Below, one piece after another: positions 1 through 12,505 of a stretch of 64,000 bases of DNA. Location: assembly GCF_021648825.1 (NCBI RefSeq), contig NZ_JAKJHS010000002.1, positions 310,001-374,000 on the forward strand. The letters run 5' to 3'. Position 1 is the first letter of the stretch. Every line of letters begins with the position of its first letter. Source of the DNA: Rhizobium halophilum. Its GTDB lineage: Bacteria; Pseudomonadota; Alphaproteobacteria; Rhizobiales; Rhizobiaceae. The position numbers and the translations under genes are program-made. Under the pieces are notes generated by a model, which saw only the letters and a list, made by a program, of their open reading frames with translations, had not been told where the DNA came from and searched no databases.

Positions 1-1048
1 TTGATGTTTCTGTTCTTGATCTCGTCGCAGTACTTCGTGTCGATCGGTTCGATGCATCGCGTGGAGTTCACCTTTCCGCCCGGTTCATGGATCTCATCTC
101 CGATCCTCGTCAGGGCGTCATCAAAGCTAGTTTGCTGGTCATTGTTGTAGTTCTGGTAGGGGATGCTCATCAGCTTGATCTTGTCGGTTGCCGAGGCCAC
201 GGTGTCGAGGTCGCCGTCGATATGAGCCACCTTGAAGAGCTGGGCATCCTGGGCTGTCTTGCCAAAGGTGTAGGCTGCCATACGAAACTGGCTGTTGACC
301 GTCTGCGTCTGTTTTGCCGTTTCCATAAGGGCCTTGGTCGCCTCCGCAACGACCTCGATCCGGATCGGAATACCCTTGTTGAGGGCGACGTTGTAGTAGC
401 TGTATGGATCTTCCACGCCGTCCTGCGAGACGATATGGCATGCGAACGCACAGTTCCGGTCTTTCCCGTTCCTTTCGGGATCTGGCCCTTGGTAGCCGAG
501 GCGCGTTTCGTGCTTTAGATCCGCGATATCGTCCGCGTCGCCGCGACACCCATCGAAGGCGTGTTATCAAGCAGCATGTAGAAGTCCATGAACGCCGGCG
601 TCTGGTAACGGGCCTTGGCTGCGCCGCTGATGGTTACTCTCTCGCGTCCCAGTACCTTCATAAAGGTCGTTGGCATGATCGCACTGAAGGAAACATGGGA
701 CTCTATCAGCCCGCCGCTCTTCGTGACGGTGACTTGAGCTTCAACCGGAAGTTGCCCAAGTTCTCCCGCCATCTGGCTGAAGAAGAGGCCTTGCCCATCC
801 GGAGAACCCACTGTGATCGTGCCGTCGCCGTTCATCGCCATCGCCTGGACGACTGTCGGCGAATTGGGAGCAATGGCTCCCACGGCCGCCGCGTCTGCTG
901 CGGCATATAGCTGGGTCCGCAAGGAAAGCGCGTGGCTAAGATCAATGGCAAGACCAGCTGCTCCGGTCAGGGGGACCGCGAGAAGTGCGGTCATGATGCC
1001 AAAATTTCCTGATCTGTCAGCCCATAGCTGATTGAAAGCAGCAAGCAT
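1..1048 (-). pseudogene. TadG-like Flp pilus assembly protein with VWA domain, frameshifted and partial
   Basis: The N-terminus has one membrane segment (from about GIMTALLAVPLTGAAGLA) followed by a run typical of TadE/TadG-like pilus proteins (RTQLYAAADAAA). A von Willebrand A-type motif DNTPSMG follows. The frame then hits a stop at 515-517, but the -1 strand continues coherently in another frame (ADLKHETRLGY, then CAFACHIVSQDGVEDPY) to the left edge, so a single-base deletion near 532-538 breaks the gene. Restoring one C on the coding strand would give GVAATPDDIADLK. I chose the ATG at 1048 because GAGGGAG lies just upstream; an in-frame start at 1108 lacks this. The C-terminus lies outside the window. 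By family, the product would be a periplasm-exposed protein anchored in the inner membrane. The frameshift may be real or a base-calling error in a C/G run. Confidence 0.75.
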
Positions 1049-1316
1049 GACGGCTCCCTCAAGACGTGGATCTGAGCGTGCGGCGTCATGCAGCGAGGCA
1101 GGCGACAATCATGGCCCGGGCGAAAACTAACCTCTGCTGGTCTGTAAACGGCAAACGAAGATGGTTAACAATCGCTCAGCCGATCGGGTAGAGTAGAAGG
1201 GCGCGCGGCAGATGCCGCTAAAATGCTAGGCAAGCCGTGCCGGAGACGGTATAAGCCGCGCCAAATTCCAGAACGACAGCCGGACAGGAAGTCCCGGGCG
1301 AAGGCAGGTGAGCGAG

Positions 1317-2690
1317 ATGGCACAGAATTGGACCCCGAACACGTGGCGGCAAAAACCGATCCAGCAGGTTCCGGATTATCCGGATGCTGCAGCTCTGGCC
1401 GCGACCGAGGCACAGCTTGCCACCTTCCCGCCACTCGTTTTTGCCGGTGAGGCGCGTCGCCTGAAGAAGCATCTCGCCAATGTGGCCGAAGGCAACGGCT
1501 TTCTGCTGCAGGGCGGTGATTGCGCCGAAAGCTTCATGGAGCATGGCGCCGACACGATCCGCGACTTCTTCCGCGCCTTCCTTCAGATGGCCGTCGTGTT
1601 GACCTTCGGTGCACAGCAGCCGGTGGTGAAGGTCGGCCGCATCGCCGGCCAGTTCGCCAAGCCGCGTTCGTCGAACATCGAGAAGCAGGGCGACGTCGAG
1701 CTGCCGAGCTACCGCGGCGACATCATCAACGGCATCGAATTCCATTCGGACGCCCGCATTCCGAACCCGGAGCGGCAGCTGATGGCCTATCGCCAGTCCG
1801 CCGCAACGCTGAACCTGCTGCGCGCCTTTGCGATGGGTGGCTATGCCAACCTCGAGAACGTGCACCAGTGGATGCTGGGCTTCGTCAAGGATAGCCCGCA
1901 GGGCGAGCGCTACAAGAAGCTTGCCGATCGCATCAGCGAAACGATGGATTTCATGAAAGCCGTCGGCATCACGGCGGACAACAATCCGAGCCTGCGCGAG
2001 ACAGACTTCTTCACCAGCCACGAAGCACTGCTTCTCGGCTATGAAGAAGCGTTGACCCGCGTCGATTCCACGTCCGGCGACTGGTACGCGACATCCGGCC
2101 ACATGATCTGGATCGGCGACCGGACGCGCCAGGTGGACCACGCCCATGTTGAATACTGCCGCGGTATCAAGAACCCGATTGGGCTGAAGTGCGGGCCGTC
2201 GCTGCAGCCCGACAACCTGATCGAGTTGATCGATACGCTGAACCCGGCAAACGAAGCCGGCCGCCTGACGCTGATCTGCCGTTTCGGCCACGAGAAGGTC
2301 GCAGACCATCTGCCGAAGCTGATCCGCGCCGTCGAGCGGGAGGGCCGCAAGGTCGTCTGGTCCTGCGATCCGATGCATGGCAATACGATCACGCTCAACA
2401 ACTACAAGACCCGGCCCTTTGACCGGATCCTGTCGGAGGTCGAAAGCTTCTTCCAGATCCACCGCGCCGAAGGCACGCATCCGGGCGGCATCCACATCGA
2501 GATGACCGGCAAGGACGTGACGGAATGCACCGGCGGCGCCCGCGCCGTTTCGGCCGGCGATCTTCAGGACCGCTACCACACCCACTGCGACCCGCGTCTC
2601 AACGCCGATCAGGCCTTGGAACTTGCATTCTTGCTGGCCGAGCGGATGAAGAGCGGTCGGGACGAGAAGCGGATGGTCGTCAACGGCTGA
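1317..2690 (+). CDS. aroG: 3-deoxy-7-phosphoheptulonate synthase, class II (DAHP synthase)
   Basis: This enzyme condenses phosphoenolpyruvate and erythrose 4-phosphate in the first step of the shikimate pathway, in the cytoplasm. The 457-residue product has the class II (plant/AroA-II type) signatures: the start [19 protein letters not shown], the motif [11 protein letters not shown], the segment [27 protein letters not shown] and the C-terminal [13 protein letters not shown]. Length fits the family. A GTG at 1308 is also in frame, but the ATG at 1317 has AGGTGAG just upstream and gives the usual rhizobial N-terminus. The gene stands alone and is followed by a clear hairpin terminator. Confidence 0.96.
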   Translation: MAQNWTPNTWRQKPIQQVPDYPDAAALAATEAQLATFPPLVFAGEARRLKKHLANVAEGNGFLLQGGDCAESFMEHGADTIRDFFRAFLQMAVVLTFGAQQPVVKVGRIAGQFAKPRSSNIEKQGDVELPSYRGDIINGIEFHSDARIPNPERQLMAYRQSAATLNLLRAFAMGGYANLENVHQWMLGFVKDSPQGERYKKLADRISETMDFMKAVGITADNNPSLRETDFFTSHEALLLGYEEALTRVDSTSGDWYATSGHMIWIGDRTRQVDHAHVEYCRGIKNPIGLKCGPSLQPDNLIELIDTLNPANEAGRLTLICRFGHEKVADHLPKLIRAVEREGRKVVWSCDPMHGNTITLNNYKTRPFDRILSEVESFFQIHRAEGTHPGGIHIEMTGKDVTECTGGARAVSAGDLQDRYHTHCDPRLNADQALELAFLLAERMKSGRDEKRMVVNG

Positions 2691-2711
2691 TCCGACCGAT
2701 GCGTACAGAAG

Positions 2712-2744
2712 GGGCCGGCGATTGCCGGCCCTTTCGTCTTTCTG
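2712..2744 (+). terminator. Rho-independent terminator after the DAHP synthase gene
   Basis: An 8-bp perfect stem, GGGCCGGC paired with GCCGGCCC across a GATT loop (2712-2731), is followed by the T-rich run TTTCGTCTTTC. It sits 21 bases past the aroG stop codon. Confidence 0.85.
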
Positions 2745-2834
2745 CCGATAATGCGCGCTGAAGCAAAGCTTCAGACGAATGCATTTGACGGTCCTGCCGG
2801 CTCCTCTATCGTCCGTAGGGAGCAGGAGAGGACA

Positions 2835-3239
2835 ATGGAAGAGCAAAACCGCGGTGGATGTCTCTGTGGAGGCGTCAGGTTCGAGACGACCGGGAAGTTG
2901 CGGGAGGTCATCGCCTGCCATTGTTCCCAGTGCCGGCGCCAGACTGGTCTTTACTATGCGGCAACCGATGTCGCGGTGGATCGTCTCAAACTCGTTTCTG
3001 AATCCACATTGACCTGGTTTCGCGCCAGCGAAACTGCCCGCCGCGGTTTCTGCTCGCGGTGCGGTTCGGCGCTATTCTGGCAGGCCAACGGCAGCGAACA
3101 GATGTCAATCCTTGCTGGAGCCTTTGATCGGCCGAACCATCTCAAGATGGGCTGTCATATCTTCTGTGAGGACAAAGCGGATTTCTACGACCTGCCGGAG
3201 GATGGGCTGCCGCGTCATCCGCGCAGCCGCTCCACTTGA
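2835..3239 (+). CDS. GFA (glutathione-dependent formaldehyde-activating) family protein
   Basis: This is a 134-residue zinc-binding protein of the GFA/CENP-V fold. The cysteines that bind zinc are visible in order: GGCLCGGVRF near the N-terminus, CHCSQCRRQTG in the middle, and CSRCGSALFW. Family members include glutathione-S-hydroxymethyl enzymes, but most rhizobial copies have no proven substrate, so only the fold is certain. The frame is open from 2751, but the ATG at 2835 is preceded by AGGAGAGG and starts directly at the conserved region. The 3' end overlaps the convergent LtaS-like gene by 25 bases. Confidence 0.85.
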   Translation: MEEQNRGGCLCGGVRFETTGKLREVIACHCSQCRRQTGLYYAATDVAVDRLKLVSESTLTWFRASETARRGFCSRCGSALFWQANGSEQMSILAGAFDRPNHLKMGCHIFCEDKADFYDLPEDGLPRHPRSRST

Positions 3240-5152
3240 GATAGGCCTGCCATACCGCCATCATCGAAGGGTGGAAGCGCTGAAAAGGGGAAGAAGCGGC
3301 CGCGAGCATTCTGGTCCCCAAACATCATGTCGTACTGCAGCAGCCGGTAGTTCTGGAGCGACTGGTTCACCATTCCGCCCTTCTCGTTCCAGCCCGCAAG
3401 AGGACGGCCTTCCTTGTCGACAAGCATATATCGATCAATTACCGCATACTTGCCTGCCACCTCTCCCAGGAGGCCGGTATAAAAAGGATCTGAAAAGCCC
3501 GCGGCGCTGACAACGTGGTAAGGAAGCACCGATGGACTGATCGTGTTAAGGCCCTTCCGCGCGCCGGTCTTCGAAGACCAGATGACCAGGGGCGTCTCAT
3601 GCTCACGCTTCATAACATCCAGGCTTCCGCGCCGCGTCGCGACGGCATCTTCCATATAGCCGCTTTCCATGAAGACTTTCCCGAGCGGGGGTAGATGATC
3701 TCCAAAGAGTACAATGATGGTCTCGCGCTGGCGTGACTTTGCCCACTCCATCAGCATCGCGAGGCTTTCGTCTGCCTCCTTCACCCCATTTGAATACGTC
3801 GCAAGCTGCTGCTCCGCTTCCAGACTCAACTCGCTCTCGATGGAGATACTGTTGTCCATGTAGCGCCCGGCTTCATAGGGGCCGTGGCCTTGGAGGGTAA
3901 CCGCAAACAGGAAGAGCGGCAGATCGGCGCCCTCGGCAATCTGAATGATCTGTTCTGTCAGTGCCGTGTCGGAAGCAAACATCCCTCTTTTCTCAAGGCT
4001 TGGAAGCTGCTCCTGCGCGAGGAACCGGTCAAAGCCAAGATGACGGTAGACATTCTCGCGATTCCAGAACCATCCTTCGAAGGGGTGAACGGCGACTGAC
4101 GTATAGCCTTTGTCGCGAAAGAGGCCGGCGAGGGAGGGAAGGGGACGGCGGATATACTGCTGGTAAGGAATTCCCCCATAGGGAAGAAAAGCGTTGGAGA
4201 AGCCGGTAAGCGCCTCAAATTCTACATTCGCTGTCATTCCCCCGAACTCAGGCGAAAAGATCTGCCCCGTTTGCAAGTCCCGTATCGTCGGCATTGGGTC
4301 GGGATTGAAACCGACGTTCTCCAGCTTCGTCGGGTCCCACAGCGATTCACTCATGATCATGATCACATCGGGCGCAGGCTTGCGTGCAACCTTGAAAGCC
4401 GCGGGATCCAGGGGGATGTCGGCGATTGCTTCGGGACCGTAGCCTTGCGGCGCAGCAACGCGGGACATCGGTACGTTGAGGGCGAAGGCAAGGAGGAACC
4501 CGTTGTGCCGGTAATTGGCCTTCTGGTCCCACATCATCGGGAGAATCCCCATTCGGTCCCTGAGCCAGGTGGAGCCTTGAACATTCATCATCGGGGTGAA
4601 GCTCAGGAGGAACGGGAGCAGGAAGACAAGGCGCGATAGTCTGGCGCGCGAGGACAGGGCCGGAAAGTGGTGCCAGGCTACGAGCGCGATATAGATCATC
4701 GTGGCTATGCCGACAGTTGCAAGGCTGCCCAGCGCCAAAGCTTCCACCGGATTTGCCTTGACCATCACCGGCAGAAGCTCTGTGATCTGGCGCGCGAAAA
4801 GCAGGTCCGAGGGATAAAGGGGATCTGAAAGGTACTGCTGCTTTTCGTACGAGATGAAGGCCAGGAGGAGTACCGCAGGGACCAGCAGCACAATCGATCG
4901 GAAGGCGCGACCCAGCAGCATATCCATGCCCAGCGCGACGAGGAACATGATCGCGACGGTGGTGAGACCGGGGCGCGACAGCACGAAGGCAATCACATCC
5001 CCGTGCGGCCGACCGGCAACAGCCTCGACTGCACCAACAAGCGCTGTGCAGGCCGCGACCAGCACTAGCGCAGCGAGGATGTGATGCAGAAGGGAAGCCG
5101 ACCCGGTAACCGGAGACGCCGGGACTGATTCTTGTTTGGCAACCCGGCTCAC
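3215..5152 (-). CDS. LTA synthase family sulfatase-fold phosphoglycerol transferase
   Basis: The 645-residue protein has about five membrane segments in its first 195 residues and a sulfatase-fold domain from about residue 260. Catalytic features of the LtaS/OpgB group are visible: the metal ligand glutamate in IMSESLWD (E269), the nucleophile threonine in GGMTANVEFEALTG (T307), HPFEGWFWNR, and the metal-binding FGDHLPP (D485, H486). In Gram-negative relatives such enzymes move phosphoglycerol from phosphatidylglycerol to periplasmic or cyclic glucans, so a role in cyclic beta-glucan or other envelope decoration is inferred. The start is GTG with TAGGAG five bases upstream. Confidence 0.85.
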   Translation of the reverse strand: MSRVAKQESVPASPVTGSASLLHHILAALVLVAACTALVGAVEAVAGRPHGDVIAFVLSRPGLTTVAIMFLVALGMDMLLGRAFRSIVLLVPAVLLLAFISYEKQQYLSDPLYPSDLLFARQITELLPVMVKANPVEALALGSLATVGIATMIYIALVAWHHFPALSSRARLSRLVFLLPFLLSFTPMMNVQGSTWLRDRMGILPMMWDQKANYRHNGFLLAFALNVPMSRVAAPQGYGPEAIADIPLDPAAFKVARKPAPDVIMIMSESLWDPTKLENVGFNPDPMPTIRDLQTGQIFSPEFGGMTANVEFEALTGFSNAFLPYGGIPYQQYIRRPLPSLAGLFRDKGYTSVAVHPFEGWFWNRENVYRHLGFDRFLAQEQLPSLEKRGMFASDTALTEQIIQIAEGADLPLFLFAVTLQGHGPYEAGRYMDNSISIESELSLEAEQQLATYSNGVKEADESLAMLMEWAKSRQRETIIVLFGDHLPPLGKVFMESGYMEDAVATRRGSLDVMKREHETPLVIWSSKTGARKGLNTISPSVLPYHVVSAAGFSDPFYTGLLGEVAGKYAVIDRYMLVDKEGRPLAGWNEKGGMVNQSLQNYRLLQYDMMFGDQNARGRFFPFSALPPFDDGGMAGLSQVERLRG

Positions 5153-5320
5153 GCTTTGCTCCTATCAACACTGTCATTGAAGTGTCATATAACCGTCATG
5201 AACCGGAGGTGAACCACCTGAGCCGGGGAACTGTGCTAGTTCGTCGCGCTCGACCTGAGGGACCGGCTCAGCCTTGCTGGCCGTGGCAGGGAGTGGCTGT
5301 AGAAGGGGAGACGTACGCAG

Positions 5321-6157
5321 GTGACAGCCAGAAGTTCGATCGAGGCCTTCGACCTGGAAAGCAAGACGATCCGCATATTGTGGCAAGCAGAGGTTCTGTT
5401 GGAAGCGCCCAATTGGTCGCCTTGTGGGCGCTACCTGCTGCTGAACAGCGACGGCAGGATGTATCGGCTGATGCTGAACGGGGCACGCTCACTGGAGATG
5501 GTCGACACAGGGTTTTCGGTCGAATGCAATAACGACCACGGGATTTCACCCGATGGCGAATGGATGGCCATCTCCGACAAAACGGCCTTCGGCGCGTCCA
5601 CAGTTTACATTCTGCCCGCCACTGGGGGAGAGCCGCGCCTGGTAACGAAAAGGCGTCCATCCTATTGGCACGGCTGGTCGCCCGACGGCCGGAGATTCGC
5701 CTATTGCGGCATCCGGGACGATCTCTTCGATATCTATACGATCGGTATCGAGGGTGGAGAGGAACAGCGGCTAACCTTTGGCGAGGGGCGCAATGATGGC
5801 CCGGACTATTCGCGCGATGGCAAATGGATCTACTTCAACTCGAGCCGCAGCGGGCGCATGCAGATCTGGCGAGTCCCTGCAGAGGGCGGGCCAGCGGAGC
5901 GGATAACGGACAGCCCCTATGTCGACTGGTTTCCGCATCCGTCACCGGTTGGCGACAAGATCGTCTTCCTGTCCTATGACGGCGACGTGTTCGATCATCC
6001 GCGCGACCTCGATGTCAGGATTCGGATGATGGACATGGATGGATCGAACGTTGAAACGCTGTTCGAGCTGTTCGGCGGGCAGGGAACGATGAACTCGCCG
6101 AACTGGGCGCCGGACGGGCGGCAGTTCGCTTATGTCCGCTATTTTCCGGTGGCATGA
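5321..6157 (+). CDS. TolB-like WD40/PD40 beta-propeller protein
   Basis: The 278-residue product is built from repeats of the TolB/PD40 type, seen as NWSPCGRYLLLNSDGRMY, GISPDGEWMAIS, GWSPDGRRFAYCG, DYSRDGKWIYFNSSRSG and NWAPDGRQFAYVRYFP. This predicts a six- or seven-blade propeller, about one blade every 40-45 residues. No signal peptide is visible from the GTG start at 5321, so it is probably cytoplasmic, unlike true TolB. Rhizobial proteins of this kind are often annotated as TolB family or transporter-like without tested function. The start is supported by AAGGGGAG upstream. It is transcribed divergently from the LtaS-like gene. Confidence 0.75.
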   Translation: MTARSSIEAFDLESKTIRILWQAEVLLEAPNWSPCGRYLLLNSDGRMYRLMLNGARSLEMVDTGFSVECNNDHGISPDGEWMAISDKTAFGASTVYILPATGGEPRLVTKRRPSYWHGWSPDGRRFAYCGIRDDLFDIYTIGIEGGEEQRLTFGEGRNDGPDYSRDGKWIYFNSSRSGRMQIWRVPAEGGPAERITDSPYVDWFPHPSPVGDKIVFLSYDGDVFDHPRDLDVRIRMMDMDGSNVETLFELFGGQGTMNSPNWAPDGRQFAYVRYFPVA

Positions 6158-6196
6158 AGGCTTGAAGTCAAGCCGCTGGCAAGGCATGCATAACAC

Positions 6197-6362
6197 GTCA
6201 GGTGCCAGCCACGTGCTGGAGAATCGGGAAGCCGGTGCAGATCCGGCACGTGCCCAGCGCTGTGAGGCGGACGGCTGCTGCAGAAGACGAGCCACTGGTT
6301 TTTCCGGGAAGGCTGCGGCAGGCGGATGAAGTCGAGTCAGAAGACCGGCCTGACGCGATAGA
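6197..6362 (+). ncRNA. Cobalamin (B12) riboswitch upstream of bluB
   Basis: The leader carries the conserved blocks of an adenosylcobalamin element in order: GGTGCC at 6201, a CGGGAAGCCGGTGCAGATCC block at 6225-6244, GCCCAGCGCTGTGAGG at 6252-6267, and the B12 box GTCAGAAGACCGGCCTGAC at 6336-6354. The bluB start codon lies about 80 bases downstream. Binding of cobalamin is expected to repress bluB. The sequence between the B12 box and the gene (GACCC, GCCGGCTGGG-like pieces) could form the expression platform, but I did not resolve it. Confidence 0.92.
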
Positions 6363-6437
6363 CCCTACCGCACGGACGGCGGCTGGGTTTTGTGACGCCT
6401 GGAGGCTCAGCTCCGGCGTCAGCATTGTTGGGGATGA

Positions 6438-7133
<696 letters not shown>

Positions 7134-7147
7134 TCCTATTGCCGAGA

Positions 7148-7798
7148 CTAGGCACCATCGGAAGCCGGATTGGCGAGATCGATCGAGCTGTCGTCGGGGA
7201 GGAAGACGGGGCCGACGGTGCGGACCTTCTGCGACGGGTCGTAGGGTCGCTCCGGTGGTGGCGGAGGGGCCTCGGCGGTTTCCCTCGGCTTGCTCGTCGT
7301 TACATCCGTGATGCTGGAGCCGGAACGGGAAGGAAGGCTCGGCTGAGGCAGCAGCTGAGGCTGTGCGGTGGGAATGTTCGGCAGCGCGACGACCTCATCG
7401 CATCCATTCTGCTGCATGGCGGAGAGGATCGCGTTGCGTTCGCCGTTCGGGCGGACGATGGAGAGCGAGGCGGCTCGCCGAGAACGAATGGCATCGCGGT
7501 CCGCCTCCGCCTGGCGCAGCGCCTGGGTGATCTCGCTGCAGACATCGCCTGAGCTACCAAACGAGACGATGCTTCCGGCGTCGCAGCCGGCGCGGCGCCT
7601 CTCAGATCGCAGGAAGCGGATCTCGTCTTCCTGGTTACGCAGCGCCTCGGCATGACGGCGCACCTCGGCGGTGCTGCCGATCACTTCCGGGATCGCGACA
7701 AGGCGCCGATTGAGGGACTGGCAGAGCATGGACTGATCCGCCGGCGCCGGGCTCTGCAGCAGCAGGAGCATGGTGACGGCAGAAAGGCTCTTCTTCAT
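7148..7798 (-). CDS. Secreted proline-rich hypothetical protein
   Basis: The 216-residue product begins with a signal peptide (MKKSLSAVTMLLLLQSPAPA). A helical, charged region with several cysteines follows (MLCQSLNRR, RRAGCDAGS, GDVCSEITQALRQAE, QQNGCDEVV). The last 80 residues are rich in proline and serine (PQLLPQPSLPSRS, EAPPPPPERPYDPSQ). The four cysteines in the mature part suggest disulfides in the periplasm. It resembles small secreted rhizobial proteins of unknown function, and I do not recognise a defined family. It converges on bluB with a 14-base gap. Confidence 0.6.
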   Translation of the reverse strand: MKKSLSAVTMLLLLQSPAPADQSMLCQSLNRRLVAIPEVIGSTAEVRRHAEALRNQEDEIRFLRSERRRAGCDAGSIVSFGSSGDVCSEITQALRQAEADRDAIRSRRAASLSIVRPNGERNAILSAMQQNGCDEVVALPNIPTAQPQLLPQPSLPSRSGSSITDVTTSKPRETAEAPPPPPERPYDPSQKVRTVGPVFLPDDSSIDLANPASDGA

Positions 7799-7870
7799 GA
7801 TCGTCTCCGGGCGTCTCTTGTCCCGACATCATCGGGTCCGCCGGTTGAGATTATCATAATCGCTAGCTGC

Positions 7871-10174
<2,304 letters not shown>

Positions 10175-10380
10175 GCCCTTGGCGCCTCCGGTGATACGTC
10201 TTTCGTCGAATGGTCGGTTGTGCCCTCCTTACAACAAACCGACGTTGGGAACAGCTTTATTTCCTCGAAACCTTGCTCGGTGCGCCCTCTCGTCGCCGCA
10301 CATTGGCCGCGGTTGTCATGCTCCTGATACACGACTCTGGTTTTGGAATGGCCCCAAAGGCGTGCAGGCGAGAGGAGAAC

Positions 10381-11193
10381 GTGACCGAGATGGCAAGCAG
10401 CAGGCACTTCCGGACGATCTTCATCTCCGACGTTCACCTCGGCTCGAAGGCAGCACAGACCGACCTTCTGCTCGACTTCCTGCGGCACAATGAGGCCGAC
10501 ACGATTATTCTCGTCGGAGACATCGTAGATGGCTGGCGCCTGAAGCGCAGCTGGCACTGGCCGCAAGGCTGCAACGATGTGGTTCAGAAACTGCTGCGCA
10601 AGGCGCGCAAGGGATGCCGCATCATTTACATACCCGGCAATCACGACGAATTTCTCCGCGACTTCCCCGGTACCCACTTCGGCGGAATAGAAGTGGCCGA
10701 GCGGATCGTTCACGAGGCGGCGGACGGGAAGAGATATCTGGTGCTGCACGGCGACGAATTCGACGTGGTTGTCAGAAATGCGCGCCTGTTGGCCTATCTC
10801 GGCGACTGGGCGTATGACGCAGCAATCGCTCTCAATGTCGTGCTGGCCGCGGTTCGGCGGCGGCTTGGGATGCCTTATTGGTCATTCTCCGCCTGGGCGA
10901 AGCTTCAGGTGAAGCAAGCCGTCAACTTCATCGGCGAGTTTCAGAATGTCGTTGCAGACGAAGCGCGCAAGATTGATGTCGATGGGGTCATCTGCGGTCA
11001 TATTCATCACGCGGTGATGGAAGATATCAACGGCATCCAATACATCAACACGGGTGACTGGGTCGAAAGCTGCACGGCCGTTGTCGAGCGCCAAGACGGC
11101 ACCATGGAAATGATCACTTGGCAGAAGCCGGCGGCAGTCGCGACGCTGCAGCCGCTGACGCCGGATTCTGTCGAGGGCATGAAGGCTGCCTGA
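10381..11193 (+). CDS. LpxH-like metallophosphoesterase (UDP-2,3-diacylglucosamine diphosphatase family)
   Basis: The 270-residue product has the calcineurin-type metal motifs in order: FISDVHLGSKAAQ, LVGDIVDGWR, IPGNHDEFLR, LHGDEFD and GHIHHAVM. Annotated relatives are called UDP-2,3-diacylglucosamine diphosphatase (lipid A pathway). Many Alphaproteobacteria use LpxI for that step, so the true substrate is uncertain; a lipid- or glycolipid-related phosphoester is inferred. Two starts are possible: GTG 10381 and ATG 10390. The Shine-Dalgarno AGAGGAG ends at 10377, which is close for the first and 12 bases from the second. It is divergent from the malic enzyme gene. Confidence 0.78.
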   Translation: MTEMASSRHFRTIFISDVHLGSKAAQTDLLLDFLRHNEADTIILVGDIVDGWRLKRSWHWPQGCNDVVQKLLRKARKGCRIIYIPGNHDEFLRDFPGTHFGGIEVAERIVHEAADGKRYLVLHGDEFDVVVRNARLLAYLGDWAYDAAIALNVVLAAVRRRLGMPYWSFSAWAKLQVKQAVNFIGEFQNVVADEARKIDVDGVICGHIHHAVMEDINGIQYINTGDWVESCTAVVERQDGTMEMITWQKPAAVATLQPLTPDSVEGMKAA

Positions 11194-11290
11194 AGATGGG
11201 CGTTTCCCGCCGGTGATGGCAAATCTGCCATAGGAGCCGCGCAGGGCGCGTGCTAGACCGTGCAAGATCCTGTCCGATTTAGTTGCTCCC

Positions 11291-12505
11291 GTGACAACAC
11301 CCATTGTGACCGAGCCGCCGCCGCGGCGATTTCGAATGCGTTGCGCGCTCGCCTATGCAGCACCGATCGGCGTCAATGGGATCATGCTGCCCTATTTCCC
11401 GGTCTGGCTGAATTCGCTTCATTTCAGCGAATTCGAGATCGGGATAGTTCTTGCCATTCCCCTGATCGTTCGGATTATCGCCGCACCCGTTGTCGGCGCG
11501 ATTGCCGACCGGTTGCAGGAGCGCTCCAGGGTGCTGTTCTGGTCGGGTGGTCTCTCCCTCCTGACCGCAGTCGCACTATATTCTGCAACGGAATTCTGGC
11601 CGGTGCTGCTGATCTACTGCCTGCAGGCGGCGGTCTTTGCCGCTTATGTACCGGTGGTCGATTCGATCGCGGTGAGCGGCGTCCGGCGCTGGGGCTTTGA
11701 GTACGGTTCACTGCGCGTCTGGGGCTCGGTCGGCTTCGTGGTGATGAGCCTGCTGATGGGGCAGTTGATCGGCCTCTGGGGCGGCAGGGTCCTTCCGGCG
11801 GTTGCCATCATTGCCTTCGCCACCACGCTGCTTGCGGCCTACGTGGCGCCGCGTCTTGGTCCGGCGCGTCGCAACACGTCCCTGGGCGGTGTCGGGCGCT
11901 TCAAGGGGCTGGGCGCTTGGGGCAGGATCGACCTTCACCTGATTATGATCGGCGCTTCGATCGCCCAGGCAAGCCACGCGATGTTCTACGCCTTTGGCGC
12001 CATCCATTGGCAGGATGAGGGCTTCGGCGGAACGCAGATCGGCATCCTGTGGAGCACGGCGGTCATTGCCGAGATTCTTGTATTCTTCGCTTCCGGCATC
12101 ATCGCGCGGCGCCTTTCACCCTGGACCCTGATGCGGTTCGGCTGCGCGGTCGCCGTGCTGCGCTGGGTGCTCTTCCCCATTCCGCTTGGCTTCTGGGGCT
12201 ACTTCCTGCTGCAATCCATGCATGCCTTTACCTTCACCTTTCTGCACATCGGAGTGCAGCACAAGCTGGTGGAAATGGTCCAGGAGGATCAGGAGTCCTC
12301 CATGCAGGGGGCATACTTCTTCTACAACGGCGCCTTTCTCGCGCTGGCGACCTTCGGCTCCGGCATCCTCTACCGCCAATATGGTGCCGCAAGCTTCGCC
12401 GTGATGGCGCTCGCGGCCGTGGCGGGTCTTCTCACCATTGCACTCGCCGCGCGGCTTCAGCCCCAGAGATCTGGCGGGGGCGGAAATACGGTGGATCCTT
12501 CGTAG
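11291..12505 (+). CDS. MFS transporter, HcaT/MFS_1-like family
   Basis: The 404-residue protein has about 12 hydrophobic segments and the pattern of the MFS_1_like family (nucleoside:H+ symporter and HcaT relatives): APIGVNGIMLPYFPVWLNS in the first helix, the cytoplasmic loop GAIADRLQERSR, and EYGSLRVWGSVGFVVMS in helix 5. It is an inner-membrane permease; the substrate cannot be read from sequence. The start is a GTG, with no strong Shine-Dalgarno visible. Its 3' end overlaps the convergent dipeptide epimerase gene by 49 bases. Confidence 0.8.
   Translation: MTTPIVTEPPPRRFRMRCALAYAAPIGVNGIMLPYFPVWLNSLHFSEFEIGIVLAIPLIVRIIAAPVVGAIADRLQERSRVLFWSGGLSLLTAVALYSATEFWPVLLIYCLQAAVFAAYVPVVDSIAVSGVRRWGFEYGSLRVWGSVGFVVMSLLMGQLIGLWGGRVLPAVAIIAFATTLLAAYVAPRLGPARRNTSLGGVGRFKGLGAWGRIDLHLIMIGASIAQASHAMFYAFGAIHWQDEGFGGTQIGILWSTAVIAEILVFFASGIIARRLSPWTLMRFGCAVAVLRWVLFPIPLGFWGYFLLQSMHAFTFTFLHIGVQHKLVEMVQEDQESSMQGAYFFYNGAFLALATFGSGILYRQYGAASFAVMALAAVAGLLTIALAARLQPQRSGGGGNTVDPS

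Noticed and set aside
1157..1170. CtrA-like site GGTTAACA near the TadG-like gene
   Set aside because: Only a half-site match with no second TTAA at the right spacing; too common in this GC range to call.
1218..2921. Long antisense open frame across aroG (567 codons)
   Set aside because: It is the complement of a well supported DAHP synthase gene, has no recognisable domain, and its codon pattern is that of the opposite strand of high-GC coding DNA.
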